A DNA stretch of 64,000 nt from Sellimonas catena (GTDB lineage Bacteria > Bacillota > Clostridia > Lachnospirales > Lachnospiraceae). Shown in pieces: positions 45,237 to 53,069 of the stretch. The DNA lies in NCBI RefSeq assembly GCF_045063725.1, contig NZ_CP173695.1. One strand, given 5' to 3'. A model generated the notes under the pieces. The model saw only the letters and a list, made by a program, of their open reading frames with translations. It made no database searches and was not told the DNA's origin. Made by a program: the position numbers and the translations under genes. Position 1 is the first letter of the stretch, and each line of letters starts with the position of its first letter.

Positions 45237-46682
45237 TCAAGCATTTATAAAATGTTGCTCTACAATTGTGTTTTCCTCGTTTCTTTCTTCCGTCTCTTGT
45301 TCGTTTCCATGTTTTGTTAAATCTTCTGCTCTGCTGATGTAGGAAGTATGAAGCATCTTCTCAGCCAGCCTGCTTAGCGGTGTACCGTAAAATTCTTCAT
45401 AAAGTTTTTTGATTTCCGGATTCTCGTGACTGAACCGCAGCGTCATCTGCTCATCCCGGCTGTAGAGCCCCGCTATCCTTGCTTTTCTCGTCTGATCGGC
45501 ATCCACCTCCAGATTGCGCGGCTGTCCGCCTCCGCCGATACAGCCTCCCGGGCAGGCCATCACCTCGATAAAGTGATAATCTTTCTTTCCCGTCTTCAGG
45601 CGTTCGATCATCTTCCTTGCATTTTGCGTACCATATACAACAGCAACATTCAGCTTTGTTCCGGCAATATCAAGACTCGCTTCCCTGATGCCCTCATATC
45701 CTCTCACCGGCTCTAACCGGTAGAACTCCTTCGGCGCATTTTCCCCGGTAAGACTATAATATGCAGTCCTAAGCGCGGCCTCCATCACCCCTCCGGTATT
45801 TCCGAAAATCACACCGGCGCCGGATGCTTCTCCCATCAGAGAATCGTATTTGCTTTCCTCCAGTTTTGCAAAATCGATCCCCTCTTCCTTTGCCCATCGT
45901 GCCAGCTCACGGGTCGTCACAACATGATCCATGTCCCGCATGGCCGGCTCTCCAAGCTGTTTTCCGGCCGCATTCATTTCCGGTCTGCGGATTTCAAACT
46001 TCTTGGCTGTACACGGCGTCAAGGCTACATTCACAATCTCTTTTGGATCAATTCCCATCTTCTGAGCAAAGTACGTTTTGATTGTCGGTCCCTGCATCCC
46101 GATCGGGCTTTTTGCCGTAGAAAGATTCGGCAGCAGTTCCGGATAATAGGTTTCCGCAAACTTGACCCAGGCCGGGCAGCAACTTGTAAACTGTGGCAAC
46201 GGCGCCGTCTTTTTTGTGATCCTTTCCAGCAGTTCGGCCGCTTCTTCCATGATGGTAAGATCCGCCGCAAAATTCGTATCCAGCACATAGTCTGCTCCAA
46301 GCGCCCGCAAAAGAGCAACCATTTTTCCCTGGACAAAATCGCCCGGCTTCATACCGAACTCTTCTCCCAGTGCGACTCTGACCGACGGTGAGGTACTGAC
46401 AATAACCACTTTGTCCGGATCTGCAATAGCCGCCCTCACCGCCTGATATTCATATACCTCCGTGATACTTGCGGTCGGGCAGACATTGGCGCACTGGCCA
46501 CAGTGGATACAGATCGCCGTATCCCCGGTTTCTTCCAGTGTGTACGTACCGTGTACCCCAATTATATTCGTACACACGTCCCTGCACATCCCGCATCTGA
46601 TACATGCCTCTTCGTCCCTGCAGATGCCTGGATTGTCGCTCTCAATCGGAACCCGCACGGACAAAGGTAAATGTTTTGACAT
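45237..46682 (-). CDS. [FeFe] hydrogenase, monomeric, probably group B (CpIII-like)
   Basis: A 481-residue hydrogenase that makes or consumes H2 with ferredoxin. Two [4Fe-4S] motifs open it (CIRCGMCRDVC and CIHCGQCANVC). H-cluster motifs follow: L1 FTSCCPAWVKFAE, L2 ALTPCTAKKFEIR, L3 VMACPGGCIGGGGQP. L2 has threonine where CpI-type enzymes have methionine (MPC), which I associate with group B. A small-subunit-like tail follows (EFYGTPLSRLAEKMLHTSY). I take the ATG at 46682 after AAGGAG, not the longer frame. The leader holds a GEMM-I riboswitch and a terminator. Confidence 0.88.
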   Translation of the reverse strand: MSKHLPLSVRVPIESDNPGICRDEEACIRCGMCRDVCTNIIGVHGTYTLEETGDTAICIHCGQCANVCPTASITEVYEYQAVRAAIADPDKVVIVSTSPSVRVALGEEFGMKPGDFVQGKMVALLRALGADYVLDTNFAADLTIMEEAAELLERITKKTAPLPQFTSCCPAWVKFAETYYPELLPNLSTAKSPIGMQGPTIKTYFAQKMGIDPKEIVNVALTPCTAKKFEIRRPEMNAAGKQLGEPAMRDMDHVVTTRELARWAKEEGIDFAKLEESKYDSLMGEASGAGVIFGNTGGVMEAALRTAYYSLTGENAPKEFYRLEPVRGYEGIREASLDIAGTKLNVAVVYGTQNARKMIERLKTGKKDYHFIEVMACPGGCIGGGGQPRNLEVDADQTRKARIAGLYSRDEQMTLRFSHENPEIKKLYEEFYGTPLSRLAEKMLHTSYISRAEDLTKHGNEQETEERNEENTIVEQHFINA

Positions 46683-46768
46683 GACTCTTCTCCTTCTTCC
46701 TTTGTATTTTCTTCTGCAGCATCCTGCAAAAGAATGCTTTTGAAAACCCGGAATAAAAGGTAACAAAA

Positions 46769-46796
46769 AACGGATAAAACATCTGCTTTATCCGTT
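46769..46796 (-). terminator. Riboswitch-controlled terminator before the hydrogenase
   Basis: On the minus strand AACGGATAAA pairs with TTTATCCGTT and a run of T follows (46765-46770). TGCAAC at its 5' foot can instead pair with GTTGCA at the 3' edge of the aptamer, which gives a plausible switch between termination and read-through. Confidence 0.75.
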
Positions 46797-46837
46797 GCAC
46801 AATACATATCGGGGGAAATCCGGTACATTTGATAATA

Positions 46838-46917
46838 CTGCAACTGGCTGTCATTCTCATATTACTATGGATTAGACCCTATAGTTTTGCGTCGCCATCT
46901 TTCGAAGGTTTTGCCCA
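46838..46917 (-). ncRNA. GEMM-I (c-di-GMP-I) riboswitch
   Basis: The minus strand reads in order: GGGCAAAACC, a hairpin with GAAA tetraloop (TTCGAAAGA), GGCGACGCAAAAC, then CTATAGGGTCTAA...CATAG as P2, then AATATGA and GACAGCCAGTTGC. These are the conserved blocks of the GEMM-I aptamer. The tetraloop receptor is UCUAA/UAUGA in place of CCUAA/UAUGG, a compensated pair change. The base before CAAA in GGGCAAA is G, the c-di-GMP rather than cGAMP form. It sits between a promoter (46944-46972) and a terminator, 155 bases before the hydrogenase start. Confidence 0.85.
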
Positions 46918-46943
46918 TAATTATTCTTTTGTTTTCTGTTACT

Positions 46944-46972
46944 ATCAAATCACACTCTATCCCTTTTGTCAA
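46944..46972 (-). promoter_or_regulatory. Promoter of the riboswitch-hydrogenase transcript
   Basis: Minus strand TTGACA (46967-46972), 17-base spacer, TTTGAT (46944-46949). Transcription would start about 20 bases before the aptamer. Confidence 0.65.
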
Positions 46973-46978
46973 GTGATA

Positions 46979-47641
46979 TTAATCGTGATGGTCAGAAGCA
47001 CTACTCACCAGGACGGCTTCTTTCCCGCTCTCTGAGCACTTCTCTCTGAATTGTCTGTTCTGCTCTTCTGCCCTCGTAATCTGATCCTTCCCTTTCAACT
47101 GTTCCTTGTTTTCCTTCTCTTTTCTTTGTTGTTTTCTCCTCTCTTCTTCACAGTTTTCATGATAACTCCGCTCCGCATCCCAGTGTTTCCGGATCTCTTC
47201 GGCCAGCCGGATAATCCATTCCGGGTCTTCACCCCCATGGGCTTCTGATGGTGCGCCGCCGGAAATCTCTTCTTGTTCCATAAGCCCGTATGCCAGAAGC
47301 ATTGCCTTCCACACACTCATCAACTCATAATAAAACGGCATTTTCAAAATCACTTTTTCCATATTCCGCATCATTTCCATCAGATCATTGGTCATTCCAT
47401 AAATGCTGCATCCACGGTTGATGCATGCAATTTGTGATGCTATACTCCCCGCATGATCGGTCCATTTGATTATATCGTCTGCCTTTTCCAGAATTTCCTG
47501 TTTCCTTTTCTGCGCCAGTACATATTTTTCATCCATGCTGATCCGGGTATCCGGCAGAAAATACATCTTCTGATTTTTCTCGTCCTTATCCTGGAGTTTA
47601 TACCGATAGCTCTCCCTGCCGTTATGATCATAGCGGAACAT
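46979..47641 (-). CDS. Unknown protein with charged tail, coupled to an XRE regulator
   Basis: A 220-residue protein without a family I recognise. The first half is mixed alpha/beta and then helical (MRNMEKVILKMPFYYELMSVW), with no membrane segment. The last 70 residues are very charged and probably helical (EERRKQQRKEKENKEQL), ending SASDHHD. I take the ATG at 47641 (MFRYDHNGRESYRYKL) with GGAAAGG before it, instead of the upstream TTG. It overlaps the XRE gene end by 14 bases, so translation is coupled. Confidence 0.6.
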   Translation of the reverse strand: MFRYDHNGRESYRYKLQDKDEKNQKMYFLPDTRISMDEKYVLAQKRKQEILEKADDIIKWTDHAGSIASQIACINRGCSIYGMTNDLMEMMRNMEKVILKMPFYYELMSVWKAMLLAYGLMEQEEISGGAPSEAHGGEDPEWIIRLAEEIRKHWDAERSYHENCEEERRKQQRKEKENKEQLKGKDQITRAEEQNRQFREKCSESGKEAVLVSSASDHHD

Positions 47642-47825
47642 CGCCTTTCCAAGCAGAGTGATCTTCAATCCCGAAAAACTCTGAAAGCTGCTCTTTCCTT
47701 TGTTCAGGTATTTCTTTTTTCCCGTTCTCCCACGCGCTTAATGCCTGTCTTGTAACGCCAATACACTCTGCCAGATCATTTAGTGACAGATTGCACCGAA
47801 CCCTGATATATTTTAATCCATTCAT
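47628..47825 (-). CDS. Small XRE-family regulator
   Basis: A 65-residue helix-turn-helix protein, MNGLKYIRVRCNLSLNDLAE at its start, recognition region GVTRQALSAWENGKKEIP. The ATG follows GGAGGG. A promoter with a perfect inverted repeat on its -35 box lies 56 bases upstream, consistent with autoregulation. First gene of a two-gene unit. Confidence 0.85.
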   Translation of the reverse strand: MNGLKYIRVRCNLSLNDLAECIGVTRQALSAWENGKKEIPEQRKEQLSEFFGIEDHSAWKGDVPL

Positions 47826-47880
47826 TCTGAATCCCTCCAAAGATTTCTTAAATGAATCAGTGCACCGTTCATGTAGCTAA

Positions 47881-47910
47881 ATCATATCTTTGGTTGACAG
47901 GCATTGTCAA
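47881..47910 (-). promoter_or_regulatory. Promoter and operator of the XRE operon
   Basis: On the minus strand TTGACA (47905-47910), 18-base spacer, TATGAT (47881-47886). TTGACA-GGCAT-TGTCAA (47894-47910 on plus) is a perfect inverted repeat covering the -35 box, the usual place for an XRE autorepressor. Confidence 0.65.
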
Positions 47911-47932
47911 TCCGCAACCATCAATCTTTTTC

Positions 47933-48910
47933 TCAATGTTCCGGTGTGCTTTTCATCGGCACAACCGTGTACAGATCTTTTCCCATCTTTTTCTCAAAAT
48001 ATTCCTTCAGCGCCATATTTCTGTCCCATTTATCCTGCGGATAATAACCGTAACGGCTTTTCACATCATTCATCCGCTCTTCCAGAGATACAATCCCGTC
48101 GGCCACAGCAATGGAATCGCAGAGCTGAATCAGATAGTCGTATTCATCGTATTCCATTGCATCCAGCAGGCTTTTCAGCTCTTCCTGCTTTTCTTCTGAT
48201 ATGTCGAACTTTCCAATATAATCTTCCATCTTTTTCCGGTTGAACGAATGGGAAAGCGCCGTCCTTGCGGCTTTCTCATAGCCACGCTCCATCAAAAACG
48301 TATATCCGTCATAGACATGCGCCAGATAACTGACCCCGAACCGCCGTCCAATGTCATGAAGCAGACCACAAATATAGGCCGTTTCTTCATCCAGCCCTTC
48401 GCACTTGGCCGCAATTTTTCCTGCGGCCTCTGCCACATATTCGCTGTGCCGGATCCACGGTCCCGGGTTCATCCTGCCGCCCTCTTCCAGCAGGGATCGC
48501 GCCTCATCCGTGGATGGAATTCCTTCTTTCTCCCTCGTTCGTCTTCCTGTCTGTATAAAATGGATCAGTTCCTCCACATCGTCAAACTCATCGTAATCAC
48601 CGTTGATGCCTTCTCGGTGATAGATAATCCCATTTTGTTCATTCCGCTCCAGACAGTCCAGCAGCGCATTCTCGCCATAACGTCTGGCAAACAGCGTGAA
48701 CGCATAGGGCTTGATCTTCGTCAAAATTCCTTTCCGGCAGTCAATTTTGCATTCATAGCAATGGCCGATTCCCTTTTCCATTGTGCATTTTCGATTCTCA
48801 CACCAGTCCTTGTCCGGACAGGTATCCGCATTACATCCGGCACAATTCTGATTTTCTGAGCAAATACAGCAGGCAAGCCCGCATCTTGCAATTCCAAGTT
48901 CTCTTCGCAT
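47933..48910 (-). CDS. DUF3795-HD domain fusion protein
   Basis: A 325-residue protein in two parts. The first 70 residues are a DUF3795-like Cys-rich module (GIARCGLACCICSENQNCAGC, then CPDKDWCENRKC and CYECKIDC) likely to bind zinc or an Fe-S cluster. The second part, from about residue 140, is an HD phosphohydrolase-like domain with WIRHSEYV, CGLLHDIGRRFG and CDSIAVADG. A metal-dependent phosphohydrolase acting on a nucleotide or signalling molecule is possible. No operon partner. Confidence 0.78.
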   Translation of the reverse strand: MRRELGIARCGLACCICSENQNCAGCNADTCPDKDWCENRKCTMEKGIGHCYECKIDCRKGILTKIKPYAFTLFARRYGENALLDCLERNEQNGIIYHREGINGDYDEFDDVEELIHFIQTGRRTREKEGIPSTDEARSLLEEGGRMNPGPWIRHSEYVAEAAGKIAAKCEGLDEETAYICGLLHDIGRRFGVSYLAHVYDGYTFLMERGYEKAARTALSHSFNRKKMEDYIGKFDISEEKQEELKSLLDAMEYDEYDYLIQLCDSIAVADGIVSLEERMNDVKSRYGYYPQDKWDRNMALKEYFEKKMGKDLYTVVPMKSTPEH

Positions 48911-48966
48911 AATAAGTCTCCGTTTCAGTTTCTGCTTTTCTACAATTTCTCAATCCATTATACACC

Positions 48967-49014
48967 AAAAGGCCATTTACCGGATCAATGATCTCCGTCT
49001 GTAAATGGTCTTTT
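48967..49014. terminator. Terminator after the surface protein gene
   Basis: GGCCATTTAC pairs with GTAAATGGTC over a 20-base loop, with AAAA and TTTTTT on the flanks, so it can work in both directions. It lies 40 bases past the stop of the surface protein gene. Confidence 0.7.
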
Positions 49015-49054
49015 TTATTTAGTTTAAATTACTGCCTGTCCGGTGCATTATTAA

Positions 49055-52000
49055 TTAACTGTGTTTTTTCTTCCACGCTGCAAGTGCTGCTGCCAGTGCT
49101 CCCATTCCTACCGCTGTATAAACCGCTGGTTCTGCCGGATCTCCGGTTTTAACAGTTTCTCTTTGATCTGTTTTGTTTTCTGTTTTCTTCTGATCTGCTT
49201 CTGTTTTTTGAGTATTTTCTTCGTTCTGCTCCGAAGAAGTTTTCAAAAACTGATCATAACTTTCCTGTGCGTCAGCAAGATCAACAACAGCTTCCGCATA
49301 AGCCAGTTTTGCCAGATCATATGTATTTTTTGCCTCTGCAAGTGCAGCTTTCTTATCTTCATGTACAGCCTCAGCTTCCTCAACCTGTTTTTCGGCCAGT
49401 TTAATCTCATCTACATAGGCATTCAGATAGGAGAAGTTTGCACCCTCGATTGGTGTTTTCATCGCTTCTGTCAAAGACAGTTTATCTGCTTCCGCTTTCT
49501 TTGCTTCTGCCTGTTCCAGAGCCGCTTTCGCATCAGCAACAGCCTGTACTGCTTTCGCCTCTTCTTCTACAACCTTTTCATAGTTTTCTTTCGCTTTCGC
49601 CTCTTCAGCAAGAGCTGTGTTGTATGCCGCTTTCGCCTCACGGAGCGGTGTAATTGCATCTACTGCATCCTGATATATTTTCTGAGCTTCCTCAACTTTT
49701 CCTTCGCTCTCTTTGCGTGCTTCTTCTGCCACAGCAACAGCTGCTTCTGCTTCAGGTTTGTTTTCTCTTAATGATGTCAGCTGTGATTCAGCATCTTTCT
49801 GCGCTTCGGTATTCGTCTGAATATCTGTCTCAGCGTCTGTCTTATCCTGCTGTGCTGTTTGCAGATCTACTTTACAATCTTCTACTGCCTGTCGTTTTTC
49901 AGCAAGATCTGCGGCCACAACAGCTTCTATTTCGTCTCTCGCCTTTTCTGCCTGTGTAAGATCCGCCTCTTTCGCTGCTGTCACACTCTGCGCAGACTTC
50001 AGATCTGTCTCTTTTGATTCAGCTTCTGTCTTTGCCGTACTCAGTTTTTCATTAGCTGTCCTAAGGACCGCTGATACTGTCTGATAATTCCGTTGCGCTG
50101 TCTGTAAGTGCGCTGCTGCTGTCTCAGCATTTGTCTCACCAATTTCTTTGCCTGCAAGTGCTCTGTATGCCTGACGTTTCTGCTTAAGATTTGTCTCCTG
50201 CTCTTCTTTCTTCTGCGCTGCCTGCTCCTGAGAGGCTTTTGCAGTCTGGTATGCCTGCTGCTTGTCAGAAAGTGTCCGCTGTGCTGCGTTTACTTCTGCC
50301 TTTGCGCTCTGCACCGCCTGTGATACTGATGTTACTTTTGCTGATGCTGATGTCACAGCTGCAACTTTCTGAGCTGTTGTCTGTTCTGCAGCCTTAACTT
50401 CATTTTGAGCTGATGTTACTTTCCGGGCTGCCTGAGTATTTGCCTGTTGTTTCTGCCGAAGGACTGTAGCTGCCTCGGCCGCCTTTTTCTGTGCAGCCTC
50501 ATATGTAGTCTGCGCAGATGCAAGTGCATTCTTCGCCTCTTCCAGCTTCTTTGCTGCCTCCTCGGCAATCTGCGGAGCATTCATCAGACCGTCATAGTAT
50601 TTCATGAAACGGGTGGTATAGTCTTCGAGGGTCATGGCGTTGTCGTTATATTGCTCACTATAATTTTCCCAATTAAATACTTGTCCGTAGGCAGCCCCAT
50701 ATCTGACACTATATTGATTCACAGCAAATCCCGTATAAACAAAGCCTTCCTGAATGATATTGAAATAGTGCCCGCTATTATCCGGGTTCCCCGTAGTCTC
50801 ATAATCCTCTTTTTCCTCTGTATACCATCCATAAAATGGGTCGTATGAACCCGAACCCCATGCCAGATTTTCTCCACCGACCTGGAACTGCCCTGTATGA
50901 CCAATATAATTCCCTGAAGCATTCGTATTCGATTGTGCAATTGCCATTAATGAATCAGATACCTTTAAGTCTGCACATTGATGATTTTCCCGAAGTTCAT
51001 TACACTCTTTAATCCATTCCAAAGCCGCTTTCATATTTTCCAGAGAAGTGGCATCCTTTTCATTCCCTTGCTCTGTATACTCTTTTAAAGGAGCATTATT
51101 CAAAATATCCAGTGCTTCCTCTGCACCCATTTCCTCAAAGAATCCAAACGATCCTTTCGCAATCTGGGCTTCTGCATTGTCACTTGCTTTTTTTGCCTCA
51201 TCATAAGCTTTCTGGGCTGCGTCAACTGCGGCCTGTTTTTCTTCCACCTGTTTTCTTGCTGCTTCCGCCTGGGAATCTGCGCTGTTTTTGGCTGTTTGTG
51301 CAGACGCAACTGAACTTTCCGCAGCTGTCTTAGCTTCTTGCGCTTCCTGAAGTGCTTCTTTGCTGGCCGCTTCCGCCTGTTCTGCCGCTGCTTTTTCCTG
51401 TTTTGCCTTCTCAAGAGCTGCTTCTGCGTTTGCTTTCTCCTGTGTTTTCTGATTCAGTACAGCATCTTTCTGATCTTTTACAGTCTGTGCCGCATTCAGT
51501 TCACTCTGTGCTGAATTTAATACAGACTGTGCCTGCTGCTCTGTCTGTACTGCTGCCGCAAGGCTTTCCTGTGCTGCTGCTACAGCGCCTTCTGCCTGTG
51601 CGATCTCAATCTCTTTCTGTGCCTGATCCACATCTGTCTGCGCACTCTCTGCGGCACTTTGTGCCTGTGCCAGAACCGCATTTGCCGTATCCAAAGCTGC
51701 CTGCTTTTCTGCCTGCACAGCCTGTGCTTCACTTAACGCATCCTTCGCCTGTTCCACCTTTTCCAATGCAGCCTTGTATTCTGGAGAACCTTCTGCGGCT
51801 TCTGCTTCTGCCTGCTCATAAACTGCTGTTGCCTGTTCCAGAGCTGCCTGGGCTTCTACAATATCCTGCTCTGCCTGGGCTTTTGCTTCCTGAGCCTTTA
51901 CAATGTTAGCTTTCGCTGTCTCAATCGCAGCTTCTGAACTGCTGATCTGTCCATTAATCTGCTCCAGGTTTTCCTGTGCTTCCTGTACGGCTTCCTCTTT

Positions 52001-52603
52001 TTCCGTTAAATCTGCCTGTGATGCTTCCAGAGCCTCCTGCTTTTGCTGGACCTCTTCTTCCGTTACAGTAACTTTTTCCTGTACCTCTTCCAGATACTCC
52101 TGCGCTTCTTTACTAAGCTCCTGACTATCTGTATACGCCTGGCTCTTTTCCTGCGTATTGACTGCGGCCTGCATCTGTTCTACCTGCTTCTGGTCAAAAG
52201 TATCCTGAACTTCGGCCTCTGCCTTCTCCGCTTCTGCTACTGCTTCCTGAAATGCCTGCTCTGCTTCCTTTTTCGCTTCCTCTGCCTTGGCAACCGCTTC
52301 TGCCGCTGCCTGTGCCGCTTCACTTTCTTCTTTCTTCGCTGCTTCGTAGGCTTCCGATGCCTGCTTTTCTTCAGAAGCAGTTTTTTCTTCCTGTTCTTTA
52401 GCCATATTCAGATTTTCTTTTGCTTCATCCAGACTGACCGGAGCTGCCTTTTTCTTTTCTGCAGTCCCTTTTACCTGCTTATCCTCCTGTCCGTCAATCT
52501 GTCCTGCATCTGCTGCTGTAGCTACATCCTGTGCCATCACAGATGAAGAAAGAAGTACTGCGGCCGTCACCGCTGTTGTCAATTTCACAGATTTTTTTCC
52601 CAT
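49055..52603 (-). CDS. Large surface protein: coiled coil, CAP domain, sortase-type anchor
   Basis: A 1182-residue secreted protein. Signal peptide: MGKKSVKLTTAVTAAVLLSS then a VMA-like cleavage region. About residues 50-490 and 690-1120 are long heptad-like arms of Ala, Glu, Gln and Lys, almost free of glycine and proline. Between them (about 505-685) lies a CAP/SCP-like domain: LEWIKECNELRE, VSDSLMAIAQSN, GENLAWG, GWYTEEKEDYE, GHYFNI. The C-terminus has VKTGDPAEP, a hydrophobic helix and WKKKHS, a wall-sorting signal of the non-LPXTG KTGD type. Probably an adhesin or envelope-spanning rod displaying the CAP domain. Confidence 0.85.
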   Translation of the reverse strand: MGKKSVKLTTAVTAAVLLSSSVMAQDVATAADAGQIDGQEDKQVKGTAEKKKAAPVSLDEAKENLNMAKEQEEKTASEEKQASEAYEAAKKEESEAAQAAAEAVAKAEEAKKEAEQAFQEAVAEAEKAEAEVQDTFDQKQVEQMQAAVNTQEKSQAYTDSQELSKEAQEYLEEVQEKVTVTEEEVQQKQEALEASQADLTEKEEAVQEAQENLEQINGQISSSEAAIETAKANIVKAQEAKAQAEQDIVEAQAALEQATAVYEQAEAEAAEGSPEYKAALEKVEQAKDALSEAQAVQAEKQAALDTANAVLAQAQSAAESAQTDVDQAQKEIEIAQAEGAVAAAQESLAAAVQTEQQAQSVLNSAQSELNAAQTVKDQKDAVLNQKTQEKANAEAALEKAKQEKAAAEQAEAASKEALQEAQEAKTAAESSVASAQTAKNSADSQAEAARKQVEEKQAAVDAAQKAYDEAKKASDNAEAQIAKGSFGFFEEMGAEEALDILNNAPLKEYTEQGNEKDATSLENMKAALEWIKECNELRENHQCADLKVSDSLMAIAQSNTNASGNYIGHTGQFQVGGENLAWGSGSYDPFYGWYTEEKEDYETTGNPDNSGHYFNIIQEGFVYTGFAVNQYSVRYGAAYGQVFNWENYSEQYNDNAMTLEDYTTRFMKYYDGLMNAPQIAEEAAKKLEEAKNALASAQTTYEAAQKKAAEAATVLRQKQQANTQAARKVTSAQNEVKAAEQTTAQKVAAVTSASAKVTSVSQAVQSAKAEVNAAQRTLSDKQQAYQTAKASQEQAAQKKEEQETNLKQKRQAYRALAGKEIGETNAETAAAHLQTAQRNYQTVSAVLRTANEKLSTAKTEAESKETDLKSAQSVTAAKEADLTQAEKARDEIEAVVAADLAEKRQAVEDCKVDLQTAQQDKTDAETDIQTNTEAQKDAESQLTSLRENKPEAEAAVAVAEEARKESEGKVEEAQKIYQDAVDAITPLREAKAAYNTALAEEAKAKENYEKVVEEEAKAVQAVADAKAALEQAEAKKAEADKLSLTEAMKTPIEGANFSYLNAYVDEIKLAEKQVEEAEAVHEDKKAALAEAKNTYDLAKLAYAEAVVDLADAQESYDQFLKTSSEQNEENTQKTEADQKKTENKTDQRETVKTGDPAEPAVYTAVGMGALAAALAAWKKKHS

Positions 52604-52803
52604 TTCTCATTCCTCCGTAATATTTACATTATTTACAGCAATAAAACTGTATTCTCAACCTCTTCTGGTAATGAATAATTCCTCCTTCCCTGCTATATTC
52701 ATTTCTCCCCTTAAAATCCCACATATGTATTTTACACCTGCCGCTTTCGTTTTTCCAGCGTTGCATCTCACCTTTTCATTATTTTACATGCCCTTAACTT
52801 ACT

Positions 52804-52828
52804 GAAAAAAGACACCCTTTCGGATGCC
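52804..52828 (-). terminator. Terminator after the small basic protein
   Basis: Minus strand GGCATCC-GAAA-GGGTGTC (with G-U pairs) followed by TTTTTT. It starts at the stop codon of the 48-residue gene. Confidence 0.7.
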
Positions 52829-52974
52829 TACATCTGTCTCTTCTTCGGTTCCACCGCCTCATCCCGGACATTATGTCCCTGATTCTGATTTTCCGGCTTC
52901 ACCTTCTGCGTGATACTGTTGAACTGATTCAGATTTTTCTGTCTTTCCTGTTGTTCTTTCTGCTTTTTACTCAT
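52828..52974 (-). CDS. Small basic hypothetical protein
   Basis: A 48-residue protein rich in Lys, Gln and Asn: it starts MSKKQKEQQERQKNLNQF and ends VEPKKRQM. A ribosome site GAGGTGG precedes the ATG and a terminator follows immediately, so it looks like a real short gene. No family recognised; no membrane segment or cysteine. Confidence 0.6.
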   Translation of the reverse strand: MSKKQKEQQERQKNLNQFNSITQKVKPENQNQGHNVRDEAVEPKKRQM

Positions 52975-53069
52975 ACAACCACCTCGGAGATAGTATGTGC
53001 AGGTTTGGGAAATCGATGCTTTTCATTCAAATCCATTCTTTAATTTCTATCATAACTTTCTCCTGTTTA

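Noticed and set aside
49061..49771. Cys/Phe/Leu-rich plus-strand frames opposite the surface protein
   Set aside because: They are the complement of the Ala/Glu/Gln coiled-coil codons, not membrane proteins.
49300..52400. Repetitive-looking DNA that might suggest a CRISPR or tandem array
   Set aside because: The periodicity comes from Ala/Glu/Gln codons in the coiled coil; there are no identical repeats with regular spacers.
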